A DNA stretch of 46,271 nucleotides from Mastigocoleus testarum BC008 (lineage in GTDB: Bacteria > Cyanobacteriota > Cyanobacteriia > Cyanobacteriales > Nostocaceae): the NCBI RefSeq assembly GCF_001456025.1, contig NZ_LMTZ01000168.1, forward strand, positions 1 to 46,271. The letters run 5' to 3'. Made by a program: the position numbers and the translations under genes. The notes under the pieces were generated by a model that was not told where the DNA came from, did not search any database, and saw nothing but the letters and a program-made list of their open reading frames with translations. This document shows positions 35,522 through 44,629 of the stretch, piece after piece (the first letter of the stretch is position 1; each line of letters opens with the position of its first letter).

Positions 35522-35881
35522 ATGAGCAAAATTTTAATAGTCGAAGATGAAGCCCGTCTTGCAGCCTTTGTTGAAAAAGGTTTACGCAAGAGTGGGTTTC
35601 AAACTACGGTTGCAGAAGATGGAGAGCAAGCGATACTCAAAGCTGAATCCGATGATTTTGATTTAGTATTACTTGATTTGGGTCTTCCAATTAAGGATGG
35701 TTGGACGGTTTTGCGAGAACTACGTAACAAAGGAAAACTCTATCCAGTAATTGTAGTAACTGCTAATAGCGACGATCGCAATAAAGTAGTAGCAATGAGT
35801 GCTGGTGCGAATGATTTTGTCACCAAACCTTTTCGCTTTAAGGATTTACTACAAAGAGTAGTTGCACAATTACCAGCTTAG
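35522..35881 (+). CDS. Receiver-only response regulator
   Basis: The 119-residue single receiver domain has LIVEDEARLAAFVEKGLR, Asp52 in LLDLGLPIKDG, VTAN for the switch Thr, and VTKPFRFKDLL. It aligns by eye along its whole length with the receiver of the preceding gene, including TKPFRF. It probably arose by tandem duplication followed by loss of the DNA-binding half, or is a phosphate carrier or sink in the same relay (inference). All catalytic residues are present, so it should be phosphorylatable. Confidence 0.93.
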   Translation: MSKILIVEDEARLAAFVEKGLRKSGFQTTVAEDGEQAILKAESDDFDLVLLDLGLPIKDGWTVLRELRNKGKLYPVIVVTANSDDRNKVVAMSAGANDFVTKPFRFKDLLQRVVAQLPA

Positions 35882-36741
35882 CTTATAGTAATAATTTGAA
35901 AATATAATCTAGTGATTTTCAAAATATAAAGTAAATTAAATTAAATTAATAGCATTATACTTACCAACAATTATGTGAGTTTGAAATATAGTACTGGTTA
36001 TGAAATTGTACTCAAACAAATAAAGTCATTTTGAGATAAAAACTTATTGCTTTGAAAATTATAATTTTGCTAATTTTGAATTTGCTGAATTTAATCAAAC
36101 CAAGTTAGTTTTTTCTGGGAAAACTTCAAATGTGCATTCAAACTGCTTGGTAAAAAATAGTTTTTTGTGACTCAAATGTGTACCGTATATAGCTGATCTT
36201 TACATAAGAGATTGTTTTTATTTCGTTTTCAACTCTCTAAAGTATGCATTTAAACTCGATTGTTGATACCTTGGAAACATTGCAGATAAAAGTATGTTTA
36301 GGGTGGAAATGCTACTATGGGTTTAATTGATTTACGGGGTGTTTATTTTTTATCCATGTAACATATATTTCACCCTTGGAGGCTTTTGATAATTTATTTA
36401 ATGTGAATTTATCACCATACTATATACAGTTCTTTGTACGGGAACACAAAGGTTTTTAGGGTGACGCCAGACAACCGCCATAGCACGAAATATCTAGAGT
36501 AAGCATTCGCCATAAGGTTTTGAAGCAGAGTCGTTATCCACAGAATTTCTACTCCCTTAAGCATTCTTCCCTTTACCACAGGACTTGCGTAAACCCCGAA
36601 GCTTGTAAACCGGTATAAAACTACGACTTCTATGAGAAACTTCTCATGAAAACTTCATTCATAACTCATCACGAATTGTGAATCTGTATATAGAGAATCT
36701 CGGTTCAATTGTATTTCTCTGGTAGCCAAAACCCAGAAAGC
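35882..36741. other. Long gene-free upstream region of the glycan cluster
   Basis: About 860 bp have no credible ORF on either strand. There is a small palindrome ATGAGAA/TTCTCAT at 36632-36647 and otherwise AT-rich sequence. Such a long leader before a cluster may carry regulatory RNA or distant promoters. I cannot place a transcription start. Confidence 0.5.
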
Positions 36742-36831
36742 AGTCAGCCTTCAAAGGCTGTAAGGTCAATAAAAAACCTTACAAAATACAAGCCGACCTT
36801 CCTTAAGGTTAAAGGCTGACTCTTTTCTTCT
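36742..36831 (+). promoter_or_regulatory. Branched RNA-like structure upstream of the glycan cluster
   Basis: AGTCAGCCTT (36742-36751) pairs with AAGGCTGACT (36812-36821). Inside lie GTAAGGT/ACCTTAC (36760-36766 with 36776-36782) and ACCTT/AAGGT (36796-36800 with 36805-36809), giving a three-way junction. A pyrimidine run (TCTTTTCTTCT) follows. The first arm can instead pair locally with AGGCTG (36755-36760), and AAGGTC (36762-36767) with GACCTT (36795-36800), so two mutually exclusive folds exist. It lies 118 bp before the first glycosyltransferase ATG. It may be an attenuator, a riboswitch-like leader or a terminator. Confidence 0.5.
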
Positions 36832-36949
36832 ACAAGTAATTTGCCGGATTCCAGATTTCTCACATGACGAAGATTTCTACCACAGAAAACAGGAGTTAGT
36901 AAGAAATCGCAGTTTGTAAACAGTCCAAAAAATCGAGGAAAATCGAACT

Positions 36950-38206
36950 ATGAGACTGATGGTTTACTCTCACGATGCTTTTGGTTTAGGGAATATTCGG
37001 AGGATGCTGGCTATATGCGAACATCTGCTGAGTGAGATAAATAATCTTTCAATACTGTTGATATCTGGCTCGCCGATGTTGCAAGGGTTTCGCTTACCAC
37101 CAGGTCTAGATTACATTAAACTTCCTTGTCTTAATCGTGGTGAAATTGGCAAAGTTTCAGTCAAGTATCTGGGTACAGATGTCAATGAAACAGTCAAATT
37201 AAGATCGGATTTAATTTTATCTGCTGCGGTTAACTTTAAGCCAGATTTACTGATGGTGGACAAAAAACCCTACGGATTAAAAAATGAGTTACAGGAAACT
37301 ATCCATTATCTCAACAATTCTCTTCCCCAAACGAAGTTAGTCCTTCTATTGCGCGATATTCTTGATACTCCAGAAAAAACTGTTTTGGAATGGCAAAGCC
37401 AATCCTACTACGAAGCGGTTGAAAAATTTTATGACCGGGTTTTAGTTGTAGGCATGCCTGAGGTTTTCGATGTTTGCAGAAAATATCAATTTCCAACAGT
37501 AATTGCCCATAAAACTAGTTATTGTGGTTATATTCGTCGCAAAGCAGGTTCTAAAAGTGCAGAACTGATCCGTAAAGAATTAACAATATCTGCAGAAGAA
37601 CGTCTTATTTTAGTCACTCCCGGTGGCGGACAAGACGGTTACAATTTAATCGATACTTACTTAGCCGGCTTGGATTTTTTCTCAAAGGAAGGCCAATTTA
37701 AAATCAAAAGTCTAGTTCTCTGCGGTCCGGAAATGTGTGCATCTCGAAGAAAATCTTTATTTGAGAAAGCAGACAATTATCCACAGGTCGAAATGCGAGA
37801 GTTTACAGATGATTTGATGAGTTATATCGCGGCTGCAGATGCAGTAGTTGCAATGGGTGGGTATAACACCGTCTGCGAAATTCTTTCGGCAAGAAAACCT
37901 GCAACTATCGTACCTAGGTTTAAGCCTTCTAAAGAGCAATTAATGCGCGCAGCAAGAATCAGTCGGTTAGGGCTATGCAAAATGATTCACCCACAATATT
38001 TAACCCCTGACACCCTTGCAAATTCTTTATTGAGTCAGCTATCATTCGACCGACTCACTCCTAAGATTCAACTCGATCTTAATGCACTTCCAAGAATTTC
38101 TCATTATATTGGTCAGCTGTTATCTTTGAAAGAACAGAAAAGTAAAGTTTTTTACATTACTTCTTCCCATTCAGAATCATCAAATTTAGTTGCTGCGCTC
38201 CAATAA
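36950..38206 (+). CDS. MurG-like (COG4671-type) glycosyltransferase
   Basis: The 418-residue GT-B glycosyltransferase has an N-terminal acceptor loop YSHDAFGLGNIRRMLAI and a C-terminal donor site with VTPGGGQDGYNLID and AVVAMGGYNTVCEILSARKPATIVPR, the latter like the UDP-sugar-binding GGxxT of MurG. No membrane helix was seen, so it is likely peripheral. It begins a run of glycan-type genes and is 82 bp upstream of a second enzyme of the same fold. Sugar and acceptor cannot be read from sequence. Confidence 0.85.
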   Translation: MRLMVYSHDAFGLGNIRRMLAICEHLLSEINNLSILLISGSPMLQGFRLPPGLDYIKLPCLNRGEIGKVSVKYLGTDVNETVKLRSDLILSAAVNFKPDLLMVDKKPYGLKNELQETIHYLNNSLPQTKLVLLLRDILDTPEKTVLEWQSQSYYEAVEKFYDRVLVVGMPEVFDVCRKYQFPTVIAHKTSYCGYIRRKAGSKSAELIRKELTISAEERLILVTPGGGQDGYNLIDTYLAGLDFFSKEGQFKIKSLVLCGPEMCASRRKSLFEKADNYPQVEMREFTDDLMSYIAAADAVVAMGGYNTVCEILSARKPATIVPRFKPSKEQLMRAARISRLGLCKMIHPQYLTPDTLANSLLSQLSFDRLTPKIQLDLNALPRISHYIGQLLSLKEQKSKVFYITSSHSESSNLVAALQ

Positions 38207-38288
38207 GTAACTTTAATAATCTGTATTTAATTAACTTTCATCTAAGATATACCAACTAATTTTAATATTTATCCGGGGAAGAATTTTT

Positions 38289-39506
38289 ATGAAAAAGATT
38301 ATGTTTTATTGCCAGTACTTGACAGGAATGGGGCATTTAGTTAGAAGTACAGAGATTGTGAGAAGTTTAGCCGAAAAATTTCAAGTTTACTTTATTAATG
38401 GTGGTCCGATAGTAGAAGGTTTCAAAATCCCCAAAAATGTGGAATCAATTCTTCTGCCGTCTCTTTGGTTAGAGAAAGGTAAATTTCAAATATCTGAAGG
38501 CTGTCAAAGTGTTGAACAAGTCAAAGAAATCAGAAAAAATCAGTTAATAAATGCTTTTGAGCGCATTAGACCTGATTGTTTAATCACAGAATTTTTTCCC
38601 TTTGGCAGGCATAAATTATTCTTTGAATTACTTCCCTTGCTAGAACATGTAAAATCTTCATCTCCTGAAACAAAAATTGTATCTAGCATTAGAGATGTAA
38701 TTGGTAGAAAAACTCTCAATGAAGAATCAGATATTATTTGTAAACTCATCAACCAATACTTTGATTTGATTCTTTGTCATTCCGATCCAAGTTTCCAAAC
38801 ATTTCCAGATAACTTCCCTAGATATCAAGAACTTAAGTGCGAAGTAAAATATACTGGATTTGTAGCTCAATCATTGGCAGAAAACTTACAAAAACCCTCC
38901 GAGCAGCTAGATATAGATGTTGATAAACCTTTTATTGTTGCTAGTGTTGGTGGTGGGAGATTAGGTTATGGATTATTAGAAACAATTATCGAAAGCGGTA
39001 AAATATTAGCACACAAGATTCCTCATAATATTCATATATTTACTGGCCCATTTATGCCAGATAGTCAATTTTTTACGTTACAAAAGGCTGCTGCTAGCGA
39101 AAAAAATATTAAGTTAAAAAAGTATACTTCCCTGTTGGCTGAATATATGAAACAAGCCGAGCTTTCTATCAGCTTAACTGGTTATAACACTACAATGAAT
39201 ATTCTTCGCACAGGTGTCCGTTCCATTGTGGCACCTATTGGACATTATAGCCAAGATAATGAACAACTAATTAGGACTAATAAATTAGAAAAGCTAGGTA
39301 TCGTAGAGGTTGTAGACCCAAATTACTTGGAATCAAATCACCTCGCAGCAAAAATTATTGAATCTCTAAATCATAAAAAAATTGATAATTATACCAAGTT
39401 ATTTGATTTGGAAGGTTCACAAAAAACTCTAAATATTTTGGAAGAATTTTTGGGAGTTAGCAAAGTATCAACGGTTAATTGTCAACCTTCAATGATCAAT
39501 TATTAA
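38289..39506 (+). CDS. Second MurG-like glycosyltransferase
   Basis: This 405-residue GT-B enzyme is distantly related to the preceding one: YCQYLTGMGHLVRSTEIVRSL at the N-terminus (GMGH glycine loop), FINGGPIVEGF, VASVGGGRLGYGLLE, and LSISLTGYNTTMNILRTGVRSIVAP in the donor site. Its Shine-Dalgarno GGGGAAG is 8 nt from the ATG. The pair probably adds two different sugars, or acts as a heteromeric enzyme, as some two-gene GT-B systems do (inference). Confidence 0.85.
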   Translation: MKKIMFYCQYLTGMGHLVRSTEIVRSLAEKFQVYFINGGPIVEGFKIPKNVESILLPSLWLEKGKFQISEGCQSVEQVKEIRKNQLINAFERIRPDCLITEFFPFGRHKLFFELLPLLEHVKSSSPETKIVSSIRDVIGRKTLNEESDIICKLINQYFDLILCHSDPSFQTFPDNFPRYQELKCEVKYTGFVAQSLAENLQKPSEQLDIDVDKPFIVASVGGGRLGYGLLETIIESGKILAHKIPHNIHIFTGPFMPDSQFFTLQKAAASEKNIKLKKYTSLLAEYMKQAELSISLTGYNTTMNILRTGVRSIVAPIGHYSQDNEQLIRTNKLEKLGIVEVVDPNYLESNHLAAKIIESLNHKKIDNYTKLFDLEGSQKTLNILEEFLGVSKVSTVNCQPSMINY

Positions 39507-39578
39507 ATTTCATTTTTAATCATCGGGCTATTTTAAGAATCAAAGCCCAACCCTGATGACTTAGCTGATATAAATAAA

Positions 39579-41435
39579 ATGAAAAATCGACGCAAACAAA
39601 AAACAACAAAGGGAGTTATCTCCGGAATTTTCAAAATATTACGAAAATTGTCTCCCTATCTTCGCAAACACAGAATTCCAATCGCACTTTCATTTCTCGC
39701 GTTGTTATTTGAATCAGGATTGCAGTTATTAGAACCTTGGCCTCTTAAATATGTATTTGACCATATTCTAATCCCGGCACACAATAATTCTCCAGGAACA
39801 GCAGGGGCTTTTGGAATGCCGACCATGGTCTTACTTGGTCTTTTGACTGTTGGTATAGTGGGGATAGCAGGTTTGTCTAGCATGGCATCCTACCTCAGTA
39901 CCTACGGTATTTCAATGGTTGTGGTACAAATCCTATCGGAAGTACGGGGTAAGCTTTTCTCTCACCTGCAACGCTTGTCTCTTTCTTTTCACCAGCAATT
40001 TAAGAGTGGAGACTTGATTACTCGGGTGACAACCGATATGGACAAAATGCGGAATGTCGCTATTAGCAATGCTCTACCCTTAGTAACAAATTTGATATTT
40101 CTTTTGGGTATGTCCATAGTAATGTTTTGGCTTAATTGGGAGCTTGCATTACTAGCAATGGCAATTTTCCCTTTATTTATAATTTTAAATGCCCATCTAC
40201 TAATAAGAATTCGGAGTTTTTCTAGTCAACACCGCCAATCGGAAGGGGTTTTAGCTTCTACTACTGGCGAGACGATGGGTGCGATTAAGGTCATACAGGC
40301 GCTATCTTTACATGATCGCCAACAGAGTATCTTTGTAGAACAAAATAAGAAAAGTTTAGAGGAAGTTATTCAGTCTTTAAGACTTTCCGCTGCGCTACAA
40401 CGAACTGTCAAGGTATTAATGGCTATAATCGTTGCTGTTGTTTTATGGCGCGGTTCCCAAGTAGTACAACACCAAGAATTAACTCCAGGGGAACTTTTAG
40501 TATTTATCACTTACCTGAAGAATGCTTTCCAACCCATACGCAAATTATCCAACCAAATCCGCCAAATAACTAAGGCTGTAGCTTCGGGAGAACGGGTAAT
40601 CGAACTATTGGAATACGAACCAAATGTGCGAGATTTACCAAATTCCAAAAAAGCTCACCTTTTCTTTGGTGCGGTACGTTTTGAAAATGTCAGCTTTGGT
40701 TACGATCCAGAGCGAACTTTATTAAAAAACATCAACTTCTCGGTACAACCAGGTCAAACATTAGCGTTAGTTGGACCCTCCGGTAATGGTAAATCAACTT
40801 TACTCAGTTTAATTCTTCGTCTTTATGACCCCCAAAAAGGTCGAATTTTAATTGATGGTCAGGATATTCGCGAGTATAAATTGGACTCATTGCGCCAACA
40901 AATCAGCATAGTTTTGCAAGAAAGTGTTTTATTTGCAGCTAGTGTCCGAGAAAACATTGCTTGTGGTAAGATTGGTGCTTCCGATAAAGAAGTAGAGAAA
41001 GCTGCTCGGTTAGCAAATGCCCATGAGTTCATCATGAAATTACCCCAGGGATATGACACTGTTCTGGGAGAACGCGGTGCAACATTATCAGGTGGTCAAA
41101 GACAGCGAATTGCTATTGCTCGGGCGGCGATTCGTAAAGCACCAATTGTGATTCTTGACGAGCCAACAACCGGTTTGGACAGCGCTAGCGAGTACAGCGT
41201 AAATTCTGCTCTCAAACAAATAACCAAAAACCAAACAACTTTCATGATTTCCCACAACCTTAGAGCAACTCAAGATGCAGATTTAATTCTCTATGTTGAA
41301 AGCGGGACCGTACGGGAAAAAGGTACTCATGAAGAACTAATGCGCCTGGGTGGTTGCTACGCAACTTTGTATCGGCTGCAAAATATTGTAAGTGAGGATA
41401 AATACAGAGGAGATACCTATGCCTTCGAAAATTAA
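39579..41435 (+). CDS. ABC exporter, fused permease and ATPase (MsbA/ABCB type)
   Basis: The 618-residue half-transporter has six membrane helices in residues about 30-330 and a nucleotide-binding domain with Walker A GPSGNGKST (399-407), a Q-loop in IVLQES, signature LSGGQRQRIA (from 503), Walker B ILDEPT (Asp527, Glu528) and H-loop ISHNL. It would act as a homodimer exporting a lipid-linked or amphipathic substrate. Its position after two glycosyltransferases suggests a glycolipid or oligosaccharide. The end overlaps the start of the phosphatase gene by 17 bp. Confidence 0.96.
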   Translation: MKNRRKQKTTKGVISGIFKILRKLSPYLRKHRIPIALSFLALLFESGLQLLEPWPLKYVFDHILIPAHNNSPGTAGAFGMPTMVLLGLLTVGIVGIAGLSSMASYLSTYGISMVVVQILSEVRGKLFSHLQRLSLSFHQQFKSGDLITRVTTDMDKMRNVAISNALPLVTNLIFLLGMSIVMFWLNWELALLAMAIFPLFIILNAHLLIRIRSFSSQHRQSEGVLASTTGETMGAIKVIQALSLHDRQQSIFVEQNKKSLEEVIQSLRLSAALQRTVKVLMAIIVAVVLWRGSQVVQHQELTPGELLVFITYLKNAFQPIRKLSNQIRQITKAVASGERVIELLEYEPNVRDLPNSKKAHLFFGAVRFENVSFGYDPERTLLKNINFSVQPGQTLALVGPSGNGKSTLLSLILRLYDPQKGRILIDGQDIREYKLDSLRQQISIVLQESVLFAASVRENIACGKIGASDKEVEKAARLANAHEFIMKLPQGYDTVLGERGATLSGGQRQRIAIARAAIRKAPIVILDEPTTGLDSASEYSVNSALKQITKNQTTFMISHNLRATQDADLILYVESGTVREKGTHEELMRLGGCYATLYRLQNIVSEDKYRGDTYAFEN

Positions 41436-42639
41436 GGAAGATTCCAAGACCCGGATAATACTTTTACGTCATGGAGAAAGTACTTATAATCGGCTTGGAT
41501 TATACCAAGGCAGTTGTAATGATTCTGTATTAACAACTAATGGGATTCTTGATGCTCAACACACTGGAATTTACTTGGCAGAGTTGGGATTAAACAACAA
41601 AAATCTGGATCTAATCTATTCGAGTTCCTTAAGGCGATCTTATGATACAGCCCAAGAGATAGCACAAGCAATCGCTAATACTTTTGAACCAAAAATTATT
41701 CATACCAGCGATCTACTTTGGGAAACAGATTTACCGCAATGGCGAGGTTTGGGGATTAAGTACGTACGGAAAAGTTTTCCCGAAGAATATCACACTTGGA
41801 AGCACAATCCCCAAGATTTTTTTATGGAATCTATTGAACGAGTAGATAATGAAGTAGATAGTATTTCTCGTTTTTATCCCCTTGTGGATCTCTATAGCAA
41901 AATTCGCTTATTTTGGCAGGATCTGCTACGGAATCATTTTGGTCAAACTATTTTAGTTGTAGCCCATGGAGGTAGTAACCGCGCTTTAATTAGTGCAGCA
42001 CTGGGAATCGAACCCAAACGCTATCATTGCATTCAACAATCAAATTGCGGCATTAGTGTATTGCAATTTAGGGGTAATTCTTTGGAGTCAGGACAACTCG
42101 AAGCAATGAACCTAAACTCTCATATGGGTTATACCATACCCAAACTTCAAGAGGGTGCTGGAGGTATACGTTTATTGTTAGTATGTTCCGAAAATGATGT
42201 AGTTAATAAACATAAATTAATTTCATGTTTGAGAAATATTGTTTTAGATTTTAGTATTTTAGAGGAAGGTAGTAATTCCTTTCATACTGGACAACAGATT
42301 TTAAAATATCATTCAGCTACATCACAAATGTCAGCAAATTCTTCAAATTTTCTGCAACATTACACCAAAATCATTAAGAAAAGACTTAATATCAGCACAG
42401 AAAACAAGTTATCTAACGGGCTAGTTGTAGCTGAATTAGAAACCATTAAGAAACTTATAGGTAACATCTTGGGAATGAGTTCCCAAAATTTAGAAAAATT
42501 AAATCTACAACCAGGAACAATTAGCGCCATTCACTATCCCAGTGTTGAGCTTCCCCCGGTTTTACAAGCAATGAATACATCAGAATCAGAAAAATATTTA
42601 ATTCATAAACCTGAGTTTGCTCAAAGTTATTTGTTTTAA
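41419..42639 (+). CDS. Histidine phosphatase superfamily protein with extra C-terminal domain
   Basis: The 406-residue protein has a complete phosphoglycerate-mutase-like domain: LLRHGES with the phospho-His18, SSSLRRSYDTA with the substrate Arg, a central acidic segment, and VVAHGGSNRA with His183. The C-terminal 180 residues (about 225-406) contain no RHG motif. Their ending LQPGTISAIHYPS resembles the close of a PGM domain, so this may be a degenerate second copy (inference). ATG 41419 is chosen because GAGGAG (41407-41412) lies just upstream. The start lies inside the ABC gene, giving tight coupling. The substrate could be a sugar phosphate or nucleotide-sugar by-product. Confidence 0.85.
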   Translation: MPSKIKEDSKTRIILLRHGESTYNRLGLYQGSCNDSVLTTNGILDAQHTGIYLAELGLNNKNLDLIYSSSLRRSYDTAQEIAQAIANTFEPKIIHTSDLLWETDLPQWRGLGIKYVRKSFPEEYHTWKHNPQDFFMESIERVDNEVDSISRFYPLVDLYSKIRLFWQDLLRNHFGQTILVVAHGGSNRALISAALGIEPKRYHCIQQSNCGISVLQFRGNSLESGQLEAMNLNSHMGYTIPKLQEGAGGIRLLLVCSENDVVNKHKLISCLRNIVLDFSILEEGSNSFHTGQQILKYHSATSQMSANSSNFLQHYTKIIKKRLNISTENKLSNGLVVAELETIKKLIGNILGMSSQNLEKLNLQPGTISAIHYPSVELPPVLQAMNTSESEKYLIHKPEFAQSYLF

Positions 42640-43162
42640 ATTTTTCTGAGCGAAGATGTGATTTATCCCATCTAATAATTTTAGTTTAAACACTTTTCTA
42701 GCAGGATTTAAGAGACAGGATTCAGGAGTGAAACTTGCTTCAAGTATAACTTTCAGTTTTACCTAACTTACTTGCAACTTGCTATAATCTAAATACTTTT
42801 AATCCAAACACTTTTAATTCAAATACTTTTTATTAGCACCCTAAAAGATAAATAAAACAAATTTAAATAATTTTACCCCTGATAAAATATAAATTATTTG
42901 AACATTTTCCTTGTTCCTATTCCCTATTCTCTGTTCTCTTTTATAAACCAACACGGTTCAGTGAAGTATTTTCGTAGGTGGGGTTAAGCGACAGCGCAAC
43001 CCAATAAAACCTGATTATTGTTGGGTTAACGCTTTGCTAAACTGCGTCAAGCCAACCTACTTCAATCTTGAGATTTAGCATTAACTGAACTGTATTGTTT
43101 CATAAAGTAAGTTTAATAAAACTAAAAAATTGGTCTTACAAGATTTTTTTATAAAACAAACT
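42640..43162. repeat. Gap with STRR tract and REP-like hairpins
   Basis: No gene was seen. CTTTTAATCCAAACA and its variant repeat about three times at 42797-42832. A TTCCC-type tract follows at 42905-42940. A REP-like hairpin, GGGTT..GCG/CGC..AACCC at 42981-43002, shares the AGCGACAGCG core of the palindrome at 25022-25048. A related TTGGGTTAACGC segment follows at 43021-43063. Confidence 0.65.
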
Positions 43163-44452
43163 ATGAAAATAGCTTTTCTAGTGTGGCGTTTCCCGGTGAT
43201 TTCAGAAGCATTTATCTTAAATCAGATTACGGGATTAATCGACCGAGGACATGAAGTTCATATTCACGCAGTGAACGGTCCTCCTGTTAATATGCCTAAA
43301 GTACATCCAGCAGTTGAAAAATATCGCCTGATGGAACGTACTTATTATCCCCCAACCCGACCCGGTAATTATCTATGGCGATTACTCAAAGGTCTGAGGT
43401 TGATTTTCAATAATCTCCAACGAGGTTCTTTAGACTGCTTAAAATTATTGAATTTTTTTAGATACGGTCACCAAATTACCTCATTAAAAGCATTATATAG
43501 AGCAATCCCCCTACTTAGCGATCGCTCATATGATATTATTCACTGTCAGTTTGGCACAATTGGACCTGTTGCTTTAAAGTTTCGTCAAACTGGCATACTT
43601 AGCGGTAAAATTATCACTACTTTTCGTGGAATTGATATTAGTCGACATATTCAAGAACAGGGAGAAGACGTTTATGACGAACTCTTTGTTGAAGGAGACT
43701 TCTTCTTTGCTAATTGTAATTTTTTCCGCGATCGCGCCATAAAACTTGGTTGCGACCCAAACAAAATAGTCGTTCATGGTTCGGGAATTGATTGTTCAAA
43801 ATTTGCTTTCAAGTCTCGCTTATTTCCGAACGACGGTAAAATTAACATTGCTACTACAGGTCGTCTGGTTGAAAAAAAAGGTATAGAATATGCTATTCAT
43901 GCAGTAGCAAAAATAGTTGAGACCTATCCCAATCTTGAATATAACATCATTGGTGATGGCGAATTAATGAAAGATTTCCAACAACTCATCGCAGAACTTA
44001 AAGTTGGTAACACCATAAAGTTACTCGGTTGGAAAGATTCCTCAGAAATCGCTAACATCTTGGATCGCAGCCACATTTTTATTGCTCCCAGCGTTACTGC
44101 TGCTGATGGAAATCAAGATGCACCCGTAAATACTTTAAAAGAAGCCATGGCGATGGGTTTACCCGTAATTAGTACTTTCCACGGTGGTATTCCCGAATTA
44201 GTAGAGGATGAGATTTCTGGTTTTCTCGTCCCTGAACGTAATGCTAATGCGATAGCCGAAAAATTACGGATGATTATAGAAAATCCAGAATTATGGGGGG
44301 AAATGGGGAAAAATGGTCGAAAAAAAGTAGAGGAAAAATATGACATGAATAAACTCAATGATGAGTTAGTTTCAGTCTACGAGCAACTTTTAGAATCTAA
44401 AGTTCATCCCTCGATTTCATTGGATAGATCTCTTGCAAGTCATCATATTTAA
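43163..44452 (+). CDS. GT4-family glycosyltransferase
   Basis: The 429-residue GT-B enzyme resembles WcaL/AmsK-type exopolysaccharide glycosyltransferases: MKIAFLVWRFPVISEAFIL at the start, TTFRGIDIS, HGSGIDCSKF, ATTGRLVEKKGIEYAI, and DAPVNTLKEAMAMGLPVIST with the E-x7-E-like donor-binding pattern, then GGIPELVEDEISGFLVP. I chose the ATG at 43163 because it gives the family N-terminus. A TTG at 43130 would add 11 unrelated residues. It is separated from the phosphatase by repeat DNA, so probably its own transcript. Confidence 0.93.
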   Translation: MKIAFLVWRFPVISEAFILNQITGLIDRGHEVHIHAVNGPPVNMPKVHPAVEKYRLMERTYYPPTRPGNYLWRLLKGLRLIFNNLQRGSLDCLKLLNFFRYGHQITSLKALYRAIPLLSDRSYDIIHCQFGTIGPVALKFRQTGILSGKIITTFRGIDISRHIQEQGEDVYDELFVEGDFFFANCNFFRDRAIKLGCDPNKIVVHGSGIDCSKFAFKSRLFPNDGKINIATTGRLVEKKGIEYAIHAVAKIVETYPNLEYNIIGDGELMKDFQQLIAELKVGNTIKLLGWKDSSEIANILDRSHIFIAPSVTAADGNQDAPVNTLKEAMAMGLPVISTFHGGIPELVEDEISGFLVPERNANAIAEKLRMIIENPELWGEMGKNGRKKVEEKYDMNKLNDELVSVYEQLLESKVHPSISLDRSLASHHI

Positions 44453-44629
44453 ATTAAAAAATATTTTAAATATTAATTTAACACTGATATTTAAACATGA
44501 TGATTTTCATACCATCTAATTAATCTCTTCACAGTATTATTTAATCCAATATTAAATATATCCTTCCTTCAGGAAGCCTCTACCAAACTGTTCATTATAA
44601 TTAATGCGTGTTGCAATAGATTACTAACT

